From positions 49,828,032-49,892,031 of the forward strand of contig CM047431.1 of NCBI GenBank assembly GCA_026168455.1: a DNA stretch of 64,000 bases, in the 5' to 3' direction. The notes beneath the pieces were generated by a model. That model did no database searches and was not told the DNA's origin. It worked only from the letters and a program-made list of their open reading frames with translations. This document shows, piece by piece, positions 1 to 14,300 of this stretch. The stretch's first letter is position 1; every line of letters begins with the position of its first letter. This DNA comes from Theocolax elegans (taxonomy: Eukaryota > Arthropoda > Insecta > Hymenoptera > Cerocephalidae). The translations under genes and the position numbers were made by a program.

Positions 1-302
1 AAAAAAATCTGAAAAAATCACAGATGCTGGTCAAAACAAATATAATAGCATGACAGAGAGACTTAGGAAATAATTATACGTAATATAATAACCATTTTTG
101 GTCGGTAATATATAGTTATAAAACGATGATTCATGGCTGCCCAAAAATCTCGTTGATTTATCAAAAAAAAAATTTGAAAAAATTCACAGGTTATCTCCAA
201 AGGAAGCACAATACCGTTATAGACCATTTTTTTGATAAGTTTAATTCCTTGTGTAACGAAAAATAAATCATTTTTCTGTTTTCTGGAGTTCACTACATCC
301 TG
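1..302 (-). repeat. Truncated TTAA MITE, family C
   Basis: The left part matches the reverse complement of 38939-39279: the same CTGAAAAAAWYACAG core, the GGTAAT/AATTATACG segment and the GGAGATAACC/GTGAATTTTTTC segment. It ends in the terminal inverted repeat CATCCTG next to TTAA at 303-306. The other end lies before position 1. Confidence 0.7.
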
Positions 303-645
303 TTAAATATAACCCAAGAAGAAATCTGGTTGATATTAAACGAATCATCTATAATCAAAGTGTATCAATCCTTGTTATTTATTTTTTTGAAAATTAAAAA
401 AAAATTGTTTATAAATTATAATTAATAATTTATTATATAACAAGTTAAAAATTCCTGGATGCAATTCTATACCTGACTAATTTGCCTAAATAAGAAATAA
501 GAAAGACACTTATCTAAATAAGAAATAAAAATAGTTTTTGTAAGGATTCAAAGTAAAAGTCAAAGAAATTTCAAAAGCACGAGAGAGATTGATTGAAGAA
601 GCTTTTTTCCTACGAAATATTTATCCTTTAGGCAAAGGAGAGGGT

Positions 646-681
<36 letters not shown>

Positions 682-3600
682 AAATCTGCATTTGCACGAA
701 CGCGTGAACTCCGTAATATACAATATTGTACAAGTGTGTGCTTCTCATAACTGAAATCGATATTCATTCTCCTGCTTTAATATCGCACTACGTGTGTGAA
801 TTTATCATCGGTGAAGTAGTGTTGATATATATATATATACTCTTTTAGTGGTAAAAAATATATAATACAAAATTTTAATATATTTTTTTAAGAGTAAATA
901 TAGATTACATGTTTAATATTAATTTCATGCGATTAAGAAATTTTTCGTAATAACTCTTTAAACATATCAAACCTTTGCCACAGTTGAGCAACTAAAACAA
1001 TATACAAAAAAAAATAGTATAAGCGATTGTAAAATTCGTGTGGATTACATTGCAGTTCACGACAGTTGACCCAGTTCGTAATAACCGATGGTTATACAGT
1101 AGTTCGTTCAGTTGTTTTTTTTTTCTGGTACTTCCTGTTATAACTGGGAATTCCGGTATTGGTGTATTTTAACGCACAAATTTCGAGATTCAAATGGAAA
1201 CTTTGGCACGCTTTTGTTACCTATCAAATAATAGAGGTACGTGATTGGGATTTTTCTTTCTTGCATTGACTCGATTATTAAATGATACAATTTGTGAATA
1301 TAATGATTTTTAACTTAAATCGTTGAAACTTTTAACGTTGATTAAGAGGCCAATTATGTTTAAACATATTGAACTAAAATTTTGGATTATACAATTATAA
1401 GTATAAAATTTTAATAATCGCGTGTTTCTCTGACATGTGTCAATTCGAAATTTAATAGAGATATATGCAGGTTTAAAAGTCATTAAACATTATTTTAATA
1501 AATAATCAATGTTTTAATCAATATTTAATAAACGATGCTTGTTAGGCCAATTTTAATTAAAAAACAGGAATAACATAACACCTCACTTACTCTGGGAACT
1601 GCTTGACAAAAATTAATCTCTAAGAAACTTTTATTAAATTTTTAAGTAACTGATCAAACGTCGCTGGTTTACCATGAGGTCACGATAATTTTTATAGAAA
1701 AATTATCTACGCGAAGTCATAGATTTAAAAAATCTAAAAAAATGAATGTATATTGCTTAAAGACCCGACGGATTTTTGTAGTTACAAAACATTTAGAAAC
1801 TGTAGAAATTTTGAATGTAAATTTCAATTGTAAATATATAAATGAATCACTTTTACTTTATTTCGAACAAGTAGCGCAGACAAAAGATAATTAATTGTTG
1901 TTTTAATTCTATGAGAAATCGTTATTATAACGCGTGTAAAGTTTAATATTTAATTTATAAAATTTAATATAGAAAAATTAGAAAGTGAGTCCTGGCGATC
2001 AATCGGGTTTTCCATTTATGATTTTTAATCTTCGCGATCAAGATATAATTAAATCGACTTTTCTGCAATTAAAGAATTATACGAATTAAAAAGTTACGAT
2101 GATTCGTTAATTTCGAGTATTATCCTGATATCGAACAACGCTACAGGATAACTTTTTAAATTACATATAAATTTGATTGATTATGAAAATTAATTTATTT
2201 TTTAGTATTTTCTAGTATTTGCTAGAGCACGACAAAATAAATGTGATTCGTTCTGTATTTTTTCTAAAAACTTTTCTGCCAATGCATAAATTTCAATTAC
2301 AATTCCACTTATTTCAGTTTTACGGTAAAAATCAAAGACTTATTCCTAAATTTATAAAAAAAAACCGATATCTAAAAATTTACTAATAAGTTGGACAAAA
2401 TTACGAAAAATGATAGCGATCGTGATTTTCATTGAGTGTTTAGTGGTGTCGGTAGTTTGAGAATAACAATTTAAATTATGTAACTTTTTAGGACTAAATA
2501 TTTTAAGGACGTGATTTTTTATTTTATAATTTATTTTACACTTTATTAATTAATAGTTTTTTTTCAGGGCAGCCATATTAATTTAGGGAAGTGAGAATTG
2601 ATTATTAATTGTCAATGCAAAAAGATGATCATTTAAAGAAATTAATAATAATAATAATATAAAGCGTTGTGCGTAGTTGTTCGATTAATTAAATATTCTC
2701 TCGTACTAAATTAGACGTGAAAAAACGTGTACCGATGACCCGATGACACGATACAAAACTCGCCGATCGACGACGAGTTTTTCTTCTTTCTTCTTCCTCT
2801 CTCCGGTATACTCTCGGAAGTTTCGAAGGAATGGTTCGTCGACCGAGACATTGGTTCGAAGCTTTCTCCGAGTCTTGTCTGCTGGAGTGATATTTTTATT
2901 GCTGCGTCTAGTGCAGTATTCGAGGTTAAGACTGTTAAAAATCTAATAATTTCAATATTATTTATTTACGAATTAATGTAATACTCGATGGATAACGATG
3001 ATAATCTATAAAATGTTACTTGCGTGCTTTGGTTTGATTTCCAACTAATTAACAACGAAAATGGAATTTTCCTCTATCTGGTTATATAGAAAGCAATGAT
3101 AAGAGAGAGGCACACGGTGTACATTGTACGGAAATAAAACGTAAAATTTTTCACGGTTTCTCGTAAATCTTAAAATAAGTTATTAATTTATGTAAAAACT
3201 ATTGGTAAATCACTCGGATGGTATATTATATTATGAATTTGAATAGTAATTTGAGAAATGATAGATTTTATACTGTTTGAGCCGCTATATACGAAATACT
3301 TAACTTTGTGATGTCAAATATTAAATAATCTAATAATCATGCATGTGTATAATATAATCAATAAAGCAAATCAAAACTTCACCTGTAATATACCTTTATC
3401 TACAGTATATCTACATTCACAATGTCCGGTCGCGTTGAATGATTGACTAGTTGAAACTTTGTGCCTGACTTTGCTCCGGAAGTTACGCAAGGGGGAAAAG
3501 AAAATGGAGAAAACAAACCGATTACTAATTGTATACTTACAAAAAAATGTATATCAATCATTTTCCTCGTGTAATTTAAAAACTTTATTTCTACAAATTT

Positions 3601-4733
3601 TCTATCGTACATGATAATACCGCATATTTTGTACGAAAAAACCATAATTCACTTAAAAATAACTCGCGGCTTCTCATTTTTTTTTACCTTATAGGTTGCA
3701 ATAGACTAAAAAATGCTTTGTCTTAATATATCACTGTTCTCCTAAAAATTAAATTTTGTTTGATACCACGCAGCAACTAAGTACTTTAGCGCGGTCAGCC
3801 GTTTCGTGCAAAGTGAAAAAAAAAACTCGTCGGAGAAGGGAAACCGGCGGGACATCCAGTTAACCCAATTTTGAAGTAGAATTTTCCTTTATCCTATATA
3901 TGTATATACCTATCTTTTCAGAACAAAAAATTTGAATTAATCTCGCACGTAGTGAAAAAGACATGTCGATTTTTTTCTTCTCTACTTAGTTATTCTTTAA
4001 GATTAGCTTCTTAACGATTTATTATTTTTTATGTATAATATATAAAGTTGTTGACCTAGTTTGTCATTTGTTCGAAAAAAGCATCATTTATTTCTTACTT
4101 TTTTTATTGTGTATAGTTGACATTTAAAAGTTTTATAGTTTACCGCGCGACATTTTAGTTTAACTTAAATATATAACGGTCCATTTAGATCTGTTTAATA
4201 GTTTCTTATATGACAAATATATCACAATCAAGTTTTAATTTTATAATCTTTTTCTTTTACTATTTTAAATGGCACCTAGATATCTGTCAAATATATATCC
4301 CCAATGATTTTTTTGGTCAACGAATTTATATACGAAAAAAATTATTAATCAATGAATTAACATTGAAAACCGAAGCATCGTTCAGTCTTTCTAATTCCGT
4401 GTACGAAGAAGATTTGTTCGTTATTTAAAGCTCCAGAGCACGGTCCGATTTCATCGATAATTCTTCAAGTAGAAACCCATTGACCTAAAATAACAATAAT
4501 TTTTTTTTTTCGTTCTATCGACAAAGCTATTAAATTTCGTAGATAGTGCAAGCACGCTTTTGAAAGTACCTCTATATATCTGCAGGTAAACATTTTGTGT
4601 TGCTGGGCATCAATTTTAGATCGAGGCAGTTATTGACATTTAGGCACCAAGAGCTACCCAGCTGCTGCCCTCTAGAAAGCATCTCTATCTCTCTCTGTGT
4701 ATATTTGTGTGTATATTTGCAAGTGTATATTAG
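303..4733. other. Non-coding, AT-rich stretch
   Basis: A (GA)n microsatellite lies at about 649-678. A possible insect initiator (TCAGTT near 1108) is followed by a short ATG frame (1194-1236) that ends at a GTACGT donor, too weak to call. 2640-2950 is a slightly GC-richer patch without recognisable coding. Nothing else seen. Confidence 0.5.
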
Positions 4734-4832
4734 CAACTTGCGGAAATGATGACCAGTCCGGATGGTTTCGTTGAGCACTTTGGCGCCAAAGACCCTTTTC
4801 CTTTGGTTTATTATCTACCTGAACTCCGAGAA
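4734..4832 (+). CDS. Possible orphan coding exon, product unrecognised
   Basis: A pyrimidine-rich stretch ends in ATTAG at 4733, and a consensus donor GTAAGT begins at 4833. Between them is an open frame of 33 codons, clearly richer in GC than its flanks, reading QLAEMMTSPDGFVEHFG and then AKDPFPLVYYLPELRE. It could be an internal exon, or a first coding exon starting at ATG 4746. The opposite strand reads less like protein. I do not recognise the domain and found no partner exon that joins in phase, so it may belong to a gene extending outside the window or be a chance arrangement. Confidence 0.3.
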
Positions 4833-7800
4833 GTAAGTTTTTAATGTGCATTTCACACTCGCGCGCGCACATACGCACACACACCATTTGCATTCGCGTC
4901 GAATGATCGTTTTGCTAAGCTTTACATGTTTACAATCGTCAAATCGTTACAACCGTTGCGTGGTGTATCGGTGATTCTAATATACACGTCGTTTTTTACC
5001 TTATTTTAATAGTTGATTATTCTTTATTTGATATTTTTCCACTTTGAAAATTAGGAAGATTTTTAGATATCAGGTTTGTTTATTTTACGTTAAGAAGGCG
5101 TTGAATACACGGAACACTAATATTCAGCTATACCAATTTCCATTAGGGTTCAATTTCTACTCGGGTGATTGAAGAAGGTTTACGATATTGCATTTTCATT
5201 CGCGGAATCTATATACTGACAAAGTATTAACTCACATTAAAACAGTGGAAACTTCTTCAATTTGTAATGTTGCGATAATAAAAAAAATAAGTGAACATTT
5301 TTTTTAACGGGTTTCAAAAATCCAATTGTATACTCTTTAACTTTCCAACTTAATTTAATAAAAGCATTAATCAGTTACATTTTAATAGTTCTTTATTCTT
5401 TGTTTATTAATAATAATCGATATATCTGTATAATGTATAGGTTATACTTTTAGAGCCTGACCGTAAATTTAAAAAAAAAATTTAATTCACTTTGTACGAA
5501 ACCTCAAATTTAGAGCAAAAATAAACGTTAATTTTGATAAAGGATTTCTTTAAAAGTAATCAATATTTCTGCTTAAAAGTTGGTTTTAGAACTTTGTTAA
5601 TCATTCCCAATAAACCTTTCTACGTGCAAAACGCATAGATTCGTTTACGTTTTCCATTAATAATTAAATGCAAGCTTTAGGTTACAATCTTACTGATTAA
5701 ATATTACATAATAAAAAAACTTGTTTTATTTACAAACAATCTTATGAATTCTTTCAGATTTTTTATTATCATAGTTTTAACGCAATTTTGGATTATCAAG
5801 TGTATATTTACCTGTAAATTGAGACATCACCGATATAAACTTAATCGACAATGTGTTCGTTCATTATTTTATTATGAAACATGTAATACCGAAGTAATAC
5901 CATCGTAATTTTAATTTTTTTCTATAAATAATAACTATTCTTTTTTTTTTATAAAAAAAAATATTTTAACCCGATAGTAACAAAGTCACATGTAACCTAG
6001 TTTCAAATTTCATATAAGCATTAGCCTCGGTTATTTGGGCTCAATATTCTATAGCCCTTAAAATGTCAAGTGCCGCATGCGGAACGCGTTGCTTTTAGCG
6101 CGACAACAAAGTCTACTTAAACACTTTAAGGATGGACTATCTTTATTAAATATAAACCTTTTTCCTACTTGCCTAAAGAGAAATATGACGACGATACTGC
6201 GCGAAAAGTACGAAACTCTTGATGTAGATGACTCTTTTATTTCGGTCGCACAATGTATTTAAAACGGATTCATGAATGTACCAGGTGAGAATGGGCGCTT
6301 TTATACACCTCCGGTAAAAATCCATTATGAATTTTCTTTTTCTTCTTATATTCTTTCTTATCTTTTCCGTGCGCATCCTTAAACTGAATTCATATCGAAT
6401 GCATTTAGACGTCGCAAGGTCGTGAAAATATAATCCATCTTTGCGCCTTTCTCGGGGCCAGAGGATAAAAAAGATTTGAACGTTTATCAAACCTCTATTT
6501 CTACACGGAGAGAAAATTTGTTTTAAAAAGTATCTAAATTTTACGAATAAAATTTGTAGCGCTGATGCGCGGTGAAAATACGTGCTCCAAGTTCACCAAG
6601 TATTGTTGAAATATCACATCCATGATTCTTCAGATGATTCTCAATTTTTATTTATACGATTACGGAGATAAATGTTAACCGTTAACATTTTTGGATAATT
6701 TTTATTCAACTTGCGTTCCGATGCACGACACCCAATGGATAAAGAAAGTTTACGGAAAATACGTTATTTCATTGAACGATGCAACATAGTTGGGAGATTT
6801 AGAAAAAAACGGTGCCGAAATATGGATATAGGTAAGGGATAATTGAACTATCCTCTCGGGGGACAATGATGACGATGATGAATCGTCGAGGAGTTGGCAA
6901 AATAACAGGTCCCTCTCTCTCTCTCTCTCTCCTCCCGGTTTTGCATTAAATTATGACGGATGACTGTCCGTATAATTAGCGAGTTCGAGTGTCACGCGCG
7001 CTTTGTACAGACCGAGTGAAGAAGGGTCCGTTCTACTTGCGGTGGAATAAAGTGGCTAATGTCGAACATCCCCGTGTAATCCACTCGGGCAGAGGGCAAT
7101 TTGTGCCGCTCGGTTTTATCGGCTGGTTGGTTTCTCTCCCTCCCTCCGTCTCTCTCTCTCTCTCTCTCTCTATTTCCCGTCTATCCTAAATTCGGTGGTA
7201 CGGTACTGTACCAACTGTACTGGTGTCTCCGTCTGTGTGTACTTGCGCGAGTTCGATTAAAACGGGTGATAAACGTTTTACACCCATTCTCCTAAAGAAT
7301 TCATTTCCATTTATATGCGACATTAACCATTAATTAGTAATTGTGGTAATGGCGATAAGAAAATGAAGATGGTAATTGGTATGGAGAGAGGTGAACGATT
7401 AGTTACTGATGTTCCCGGTTATAATGATAATAAAGGTGATATCGTGACGTTTCACAGCTCTCTCTCGTAATCGTATATTTTTATGCGCATCTACTAACCT
7501 GGCGTTTCGTCAAAGAATAATCATATTTTGAAGAATTATATTAAATTATCGCAAATGTATATATTTCTCTTTTTTTTTTTCATTAAGTCTCGTCTTATTT
7601 GGAAAATATACATTTCATTACCTAATGTATAAGTCTGAATTGTTCTCCGTTTATCTATATGTGCAAAGATTTATTTCGAGATTCTTGAAAGGCTTTTACC
7701 ATCTCGAGGTAATTATTAATAAAACCACGAGATAATAATCTTTGCAACTACAACATTCATATTTGAAAAATCGTAGACATCGCTTATAGAAGAAAATAAT

Positions 7801-10207
7801 TTAAAAAAAAAGAATTAAATTAGACCAGATATTACATCAAATAATTAATGTTTTACGGATATTTTACTATAATGCCAACTAGTTAAAAAAAACTTTGTCG
7901 ATATGAAGGTTCTTATGATAATGTCGGAACTCACAAACTTTTCACTTTATCAATACACTATGAGACTTAGGAATACGTGCGATGAATGAATATTTCTTAA
8001 TTATTATAATACATCATGTATTATTTGTTCGTACATACGAAATTTTTCACTTGTGGAGGTTATACGTCCTGTATTAATAGTTAAAAAATATTTATTTGTC
8101 GTAAATCTTCCTTTCAATCAGAGTAAGATTTATTTTCTATATTCTTTTATATTAAGTATTATTTTATAATTATTTATTATTATTATTTTAGTATTATTTC
8201 ATTAGTATTTATTATTTTTTATTTATTATTTCCTAGTTATTTTCCTATTAGTCCTATAAATAATCGTAAATAAAAGATTCCGAAAAATGTTCAATGAGAA
8301 TAAAACATAAGCATAATATGTATTTGTAGTTTCACAGTTTCAAAGTTGAATGACCCTTAAATACGTATCCAAAATAAGAAGCACTTGTAAAAGTGGGCCT
8401 GTTATCGCAAGGAAATCGGAAGGAAGGGGCCGATAAGCTACCATGTGCCATACAGTTAAAGAGCTCTCCGTTTACGCTTATTCGAGAAATTTAAACTCGT
8501 TTTATATTCGCGTGCGAGTTGGTGACTAAATTTCAAATTCGTGATTCTGGGTCAAGATGTACAAACGAAAATACAGTTTAGTTCGTTTCTTTTTTCTTTT
8601 AAATTTTTTTTTGGGTTTAACCCTATACAATGCGTATAAAATTTAAACTCTCAAAAAAATTTAACGAACTCTCGAAACGACCAACAATCAGAGAGAGAGA
8701 GAGAGAGAGATAGATCTTGGCAACAATTATTAATTCGCGGGCTGTAGTAAAAAAAAAGTTAAAACAATATACTGCCGAGTCGTTAAATCAACACTCCAGA
8801 TTTCAGCAAGCCCTCGTTCGAAAAGTAAAAAAAAAAAAAAGAAAATCTATACGAGAACAGTCCAGTTACGAAATGCAGGAAAGTTTTATCATTAAAGGCA
8901 CTTTGGGCACAAATCGATAGTATAACCTACCGAAAGAGTCCATATACCGACGACCGAACGAGGTAAAGAGGCAAAAGGAGAGACGTTGCACGTATAGGGA
9001 AAAGAGAGACACATAGACAACTAAACGGAAACACAGTTTTCACAGAGAACGAGAGAGAGAGAGAGAAAGTGAGAGAGTATGAAATTTGTATGTGTGGGTG
9101 TATATACACACGCGATATATATGCCGTAGGCAGTACCTGCATTAGCGCAGTTTCTCGTTCTATATATGTGTACATATATATTAGGAAGTGGGGATGTGTC
9201 GTGCGATATTAACATGGTTAAACGCAACGATAAATCTTGTTCACTTCTCAGTCTCGTTTGACGACGATTAAGCTCAACGATGTTAGACCAAAGTTATAAT
9301 TTGTCTTTGTACAGTATTATATATATTATTTACGCGTATAGGTATATCAACTATTGGAATTATAATATATATCGATAGAGAGCATGAACCTGAATAACCT
9401 TTTGTCTGACAATACTAAACTTATATACGAATATATATCTAAGGCCCAAATATACGTATGGGCCATTACACGTAAACTAGTGAAAAGTTTTTGTCTTTTT
9501 TTTAACATACCATAACTTTTGACAGGCTTATAGGCCAATCACAAACTACAGACCATTGGAAAGGTATTGCTTCAATTTTTTTTGATTGATGATTAAAAAA
9601 AGCGATTGTGGTGTAATCGCCTTATTTTAAACATCAATGTTAACATTTAGTTTATTAGTCATTGACCTTGAGGTTAGGAATTTTAACCCAGAAGGATAAA
9701 TTCTAAAGAAAATTAGCAACCAATGCCACATGTTAATGTTACAGTAAAAGTTGATAGATTTCGAGATAAACAGCTGAATTATTTTCAGCAACGAAATTTT
9801 TTTTTGTATTTTGTGGAAAATATTTCCAGTCTGTATTTAAAATTTGGTGCATTTTAAAATTTTGAATCAACCAGTTGACGTGAAATGGCTCATATGTGTG
9901 TGTATATATAAAATCAATCTCTTTTTTTATCTAACATTTTGAACGATCAATTTAAATTTCAAATTAATCCACGAGTTTAATACTCAACAATACCGACTCT
10001 ACTTCGATTGCACTTTAAATCATAACGATGTGAATAATTTTGTCGCACGGCGTGGAGTCAAGTGGCCCGCCCTATCAATATAAATTTAGTATCGTTAGAT
10101 GAAAAATCTTGCATATCGCGTTGGTGTTATACAAATAAATTGGTAAATCACCCCAAGATTTATTTAAACAATTCAGCAATATATTAACTTATGTTTTAAT
10201 TAATACC
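4833..10207. other. Non-coding stretch with microsatellites
   Basis: CT/GA microsatellites occur at about 6911-6930, 7149-7171, 8691-8710 and 9047-9066. A single mariner-like MITE end (ACACGGAGAGAAA) is at about 6504. Short open frames here are unsupported by splice sites or composition. Confidence 0.5.
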
Positions 10208-10277
10208 ATCTTTAAGAGGGTGCCAAAGTCAATGTTTATCGAAGAAAATTTTACCAAAAATATAAATTTGGCTTTAA

Positions 10278-11383
10278 GGGGGTTCCATACTCAATTTTTG
10301 ATGATTAATTAATAAAAAAAAGTATAACGGGTGGAAAAATAAGAGAAGAGGCGCCTTCGTTTGTCGATAATCTAACTGTGAGCTGATTTTTAGATTAAAA
10401 TATTATTGCGTTTTCGAGAAAAGTCTTACCAAAAATATCAAATCTTTTCACCTCGTTGAGGTTAAGTTCACATTTTTGGTAAGACTTTTCTCGAAAACGC
10501 AATAATATTTTTCAATTTCAAATTCAGCACATAATTAGATTATTGACAAACGAAGGCGCCTCTTCTCTCATGTGTCACATACTCTTTTATTTACAAATGC
10601 ATTACTGATAATCACGATTGCCGATAAGGTAGCCCTAGTAGAAATCGTATTCCTTTAAATAGGTAATAAATAGATATTCTAAATAGAATGGTCGAAAAAT
10701 GGGTGAAAAATAGGCGAAAAATGTGCCCATTTTTATCCTCCCGGTGAAACGCCTTTTCTCCCAATTTTTAACCATTAAATAGACTAAAATATAACTTATA
10801 TTCTGTTTTGAGCTAATTTTTAGCTTATAAACATAGATCAAATTTGAGTCTAATTATGTGCTATTAAATGTCTATTAAACATGGACAAGTGAAAAATATA
10901 ATAAAACCACATTTATTTTCGTAAATACTAGAAATATAACAGAAATTAATTGTAAATCAGACGAAAACATTAAAAATCCATCCGAAACTATAGAAATTTT
11001 GAAGTTTACTGTTACCGGAAAGCTGGAAACATTATTCGAAAATAAACATTGTCTTGAGGTTATGGTCATTCTATAAGTGTTAAAAAAATGGGTGAAAAAG
11101 CGTTTCATCACAAGGTATTTAATACCAATGTTTAATTCCCATTTCTTAGATTCAAATTTCTACTAGGGAGGGAGGATAAATATGACACTCCGTTAACGAG
11201 GTGGAAAGATTTGACATTTTTGGAAAGACTTTTCTCGAAAACGTAATAATATCTTAGTCTAAAATTCAATACACAGTTGGATTATTGTCGAGAAACGAAG
11301 TCGCCTCTCCTTTCACTTTTGCACATACGCTTTTATTTATTTTTTTTATTAATTAATCAATGAAAATTGCGTGTGGAACCCCT
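10278..11383. mobile_element. TTAA-flanked MITE (family A) interrupted by a second element
   Basis: Ends are imperfect inverted repeats (GGGGGTTCCATACTCAAT at the left, the reverse complement of AGGGGTTCCACACGCAAT at the right), flanked by TTAA at 10274-10277 and 11384-11387, as expected of piggyBac-type non-autonomous elements. The interior holds a long inverted repeat (GAAGAGGCGCCTTCGTTTGTC near 10346 against its complement near 10548). It is split by the element at 10633-11168. Relatives lie at 40958-41415 and 51221-51603, with fragments at 10208-10277 and about 39540-39820. Confidence 0.75.
10633..11168. mobile_element. 536-bp element with CCCTAGTAGAAAT terminal inverted repeats
   Basis: Perfect 13-bp terminal inverted repeats, CCCTAGTAGAAAT at 10633-10645 and ATTTCTACTAGGG at 11156-11168. 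The intact relative at 51565-51580 reads GGTAGGGAGGATA, so the empty site is known and AG (10631-10632, 11169-11170) is duplicated. No transposase frame is visible; the two short minus frames inside are not recognisable. Family unknown. Confidence 0.75.
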
Positions 11384-14300
11384 TTAAAAAAGAGAGTATA
11401 ATTCGACACGTGGAAGAAATAATAACGATAAATAAAGGAATTCGCTTGATTAACGATTCGAAAATATGAAATTAGTCACTGTTAATGCAGGTACACGCAA
11501 TGGGAAATGTACTTCTAAAATGGTTCATTAATTTAAATTTTGTCAGCTAGCTTTAATGCACCAGTCACAGTGCTAACGAACCGCTCGAGAACCCTTCCTC
11601 ACACTCTCTCTCTCTCTCTCCTTGAAGCTTTTTAAAACGCGACCTCGTTCAAAATCTTGTGTTCTTCAGCCTGAAAAGTTAATAAATACTCCTTCATTAC
11701 GTTTCTTAAGCATAATTACCTAATCGCAAATTTGGTATATTTAAATTTAATAAATGCATCGAACGATTCGGCTGAAAATGATACACATTATATCAATGCA
11801 TAACCCAGATAATCGTATACCTTGTCAATCAATTAATCGCGTGTATATATATATATATACGTGTATATAGAATTCATAAATCTCTCTTTAAATGCAACTT
11901 TAACATTTTTATTCTTTTAGTTATATATTTACAACGGTCAATTGTTTGGAAGATAATTTTTTGTGTCCGATTTATTCGTGTATAGGCGATTCGATAAAAG
12001 AAAACACAATAATACGACAAAATGAACCGTTACAATTGATAAGAATTTTATTTCATGCAAAACAAAAATTTATCAATTTCCTGGGAATTATATGTATACG
12101 TAATCCTTTGTCTTAACAACGAAATAAAAATCAAATGTATATATCTTCCGTTCTATTTACACACGAATTGCATCGTGTACATATGTGATAACGAAATTTT
12201 GGTACCCTTATTAAAAACTAAAATATTTTACCTAAATGATACGGAAGAAGTTTTCGGATAGAGTATTTCAGAATAATTAATTTACGGATATAATTAATGA
12301 CAAATAAAATTATTGACCTTTACAATCTCAATAATTCAGGGACAACTTTTTAATTTTAATTTTAATTGTTTAAAAGAAAAAAGAATAATTAACCCATTGT
12401 TAATTTAAAATTAAATAGCAATCGGATGAAGTATGAAAATAAGAATTAGGATTGTGCGATTTTTCGGAAAGTTCAGAGTTTTTATATGTCGATCATTTTT
12501 TTTTTTATCGTAAATTCAATATTTAGCTATATCGTCTCGAAATCAATTGTAAAAATCGTTTGCAAAGTAGGTGAACGTTTTTAATCTCGTTGAGAGATTT
12601 TTGGAATATTTGTCGGTAGTCAGTACGTCGAAACGAAAGTGAAAGCTATATATATTCACCAGTGGCAGGACTATATTGCAACTTCACAGTGGAATGGAAT
12701 TTATTTCCTGACGGATTATACCGTTACATTTTGGCGCGCGGTCCAATATATTTTAATCCCGCGATGAAGATAATAATCGATTCAATTCAAAGTATTCGTC
12801 TCTTTTTTCACTTTTTCACTTGTAATAGCAGTTTGTTGGAATATTTTAATCTTTAAATTGTTATTTACGTTGTCAATAAATATGTATAGTTATTTATTTT
12901 TTTTTTAAATTATATTAAGTTAAATGTGTATTCTTGATCGCTAAGGTAGTTGATACAATTTTCGATTAGGTGGTAGCAAATTTAATTGAATAAAACGTTG
13001 TAATCAATTATATAACTGATTTTACTTTTATGCGTCTATGTAACAATTATTAGAAAAAAATAATTTTGAAGGGATGTAAAATTGAATTATTACCATTACC
13101 GAATAGGTTACAGTGGTTTTTTTTATTATTGTTTCCTTATTAAAGGTCGACTGGAATGGTAATTAATTTGTAAAATCGCGTTTAATTAAAATTTAAGAAC
13201 AAAGTCTACAAGTACAATTACGCCCGGGAATAATTGTTGATAGGTATAGTGTACCCCCAATCTCGTTAAAAAGTAAGGTTAAATATGAGTAGGGAATATG
13301 AACAAATTAAGTTTATAATTATAGAAATGAAGTATTTATTCCATATGTTAATACGAAATAGCCTCTGTAAACAGATAATGTATATATTGCTTTGTACGCA
13401 ACTATTATGATGAATAGTGAGGTTAGAAAATACACGTAAATAAGGATTTGTTTATAATACTAAATTTATAATTTTTTAATAATTAATAATAATAATAATC
13501 CTCAATAAAATTGTAACAAATACAAGAATATGTATTTGTATATAAATAAGCCAAACAAGGTCATCGAAAATAAATATACACGTTCATTTACGGGAATGAA
13601 ATTTCGATAATTAAATAAAGCAACATTTACGTAAATTAATTTAATTTTACGTGTTTATGTTTGTTTTTAGTTATATTTGCGCGCGCTCACACACACACAC
13701 ACACACACACGATTTTTTATTTAATATGCAGGTTTAAAAAGTATAATAGCACCGACACTATAAGGAACAATGAAAATACATTTTTGTGTTGCGGTCGAGT
13801 TATTCGTCCGAATGCAACTTTACTACTACACTCATTGTGTTAATATTTACATTTGACCGAAAATAGCGAATAAATCCGCAATTAACAATGAACCACCGAA
13901 CTTCAAAATTCCACCAGGGTATAATAATATTGTGTTCATGCTACAATATTGTTTTAATATTATTTTAAAAACGCAAAGTGGGATCAATTTATCAACTTTT
14001 TAGGTCGTTATTAAGAATTGGCTCCACTGTGTACTTTATATACGGGTATTCAATAAATTTTCTAATTTTTTGGATTTATTAAGAATTGATATTGAAACGT
14101 ATAAACTTTGATAATCCATGTTAAATTATCGCTTTAGTGTAGTAGATCACGAGAGCCGATTATAACTAACTTTTTTTTGTATCTAGAAATTTAATCAGAC
14201 TCTTAGCTTCTTATCTTTTAAGGTCTTTTCAAAAGCTTTTTTTCTTGAAGAATATTCCGAAATTAAAAAATTAACTCTTATAATAAAACGATTTACTGCA

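Noticed and set aside
2743..2946. 67-codon Ser/Arg-rich frame
   Set aside because: Low-complexity composition, no splice sites or homology; at most part of a UTR.
6077..6300. 61-codon frame followed by a CAG|GTGAGA donor
   Set aside because: The frame stops before the donor, and no frame stays open from a plausible acceptor to it.
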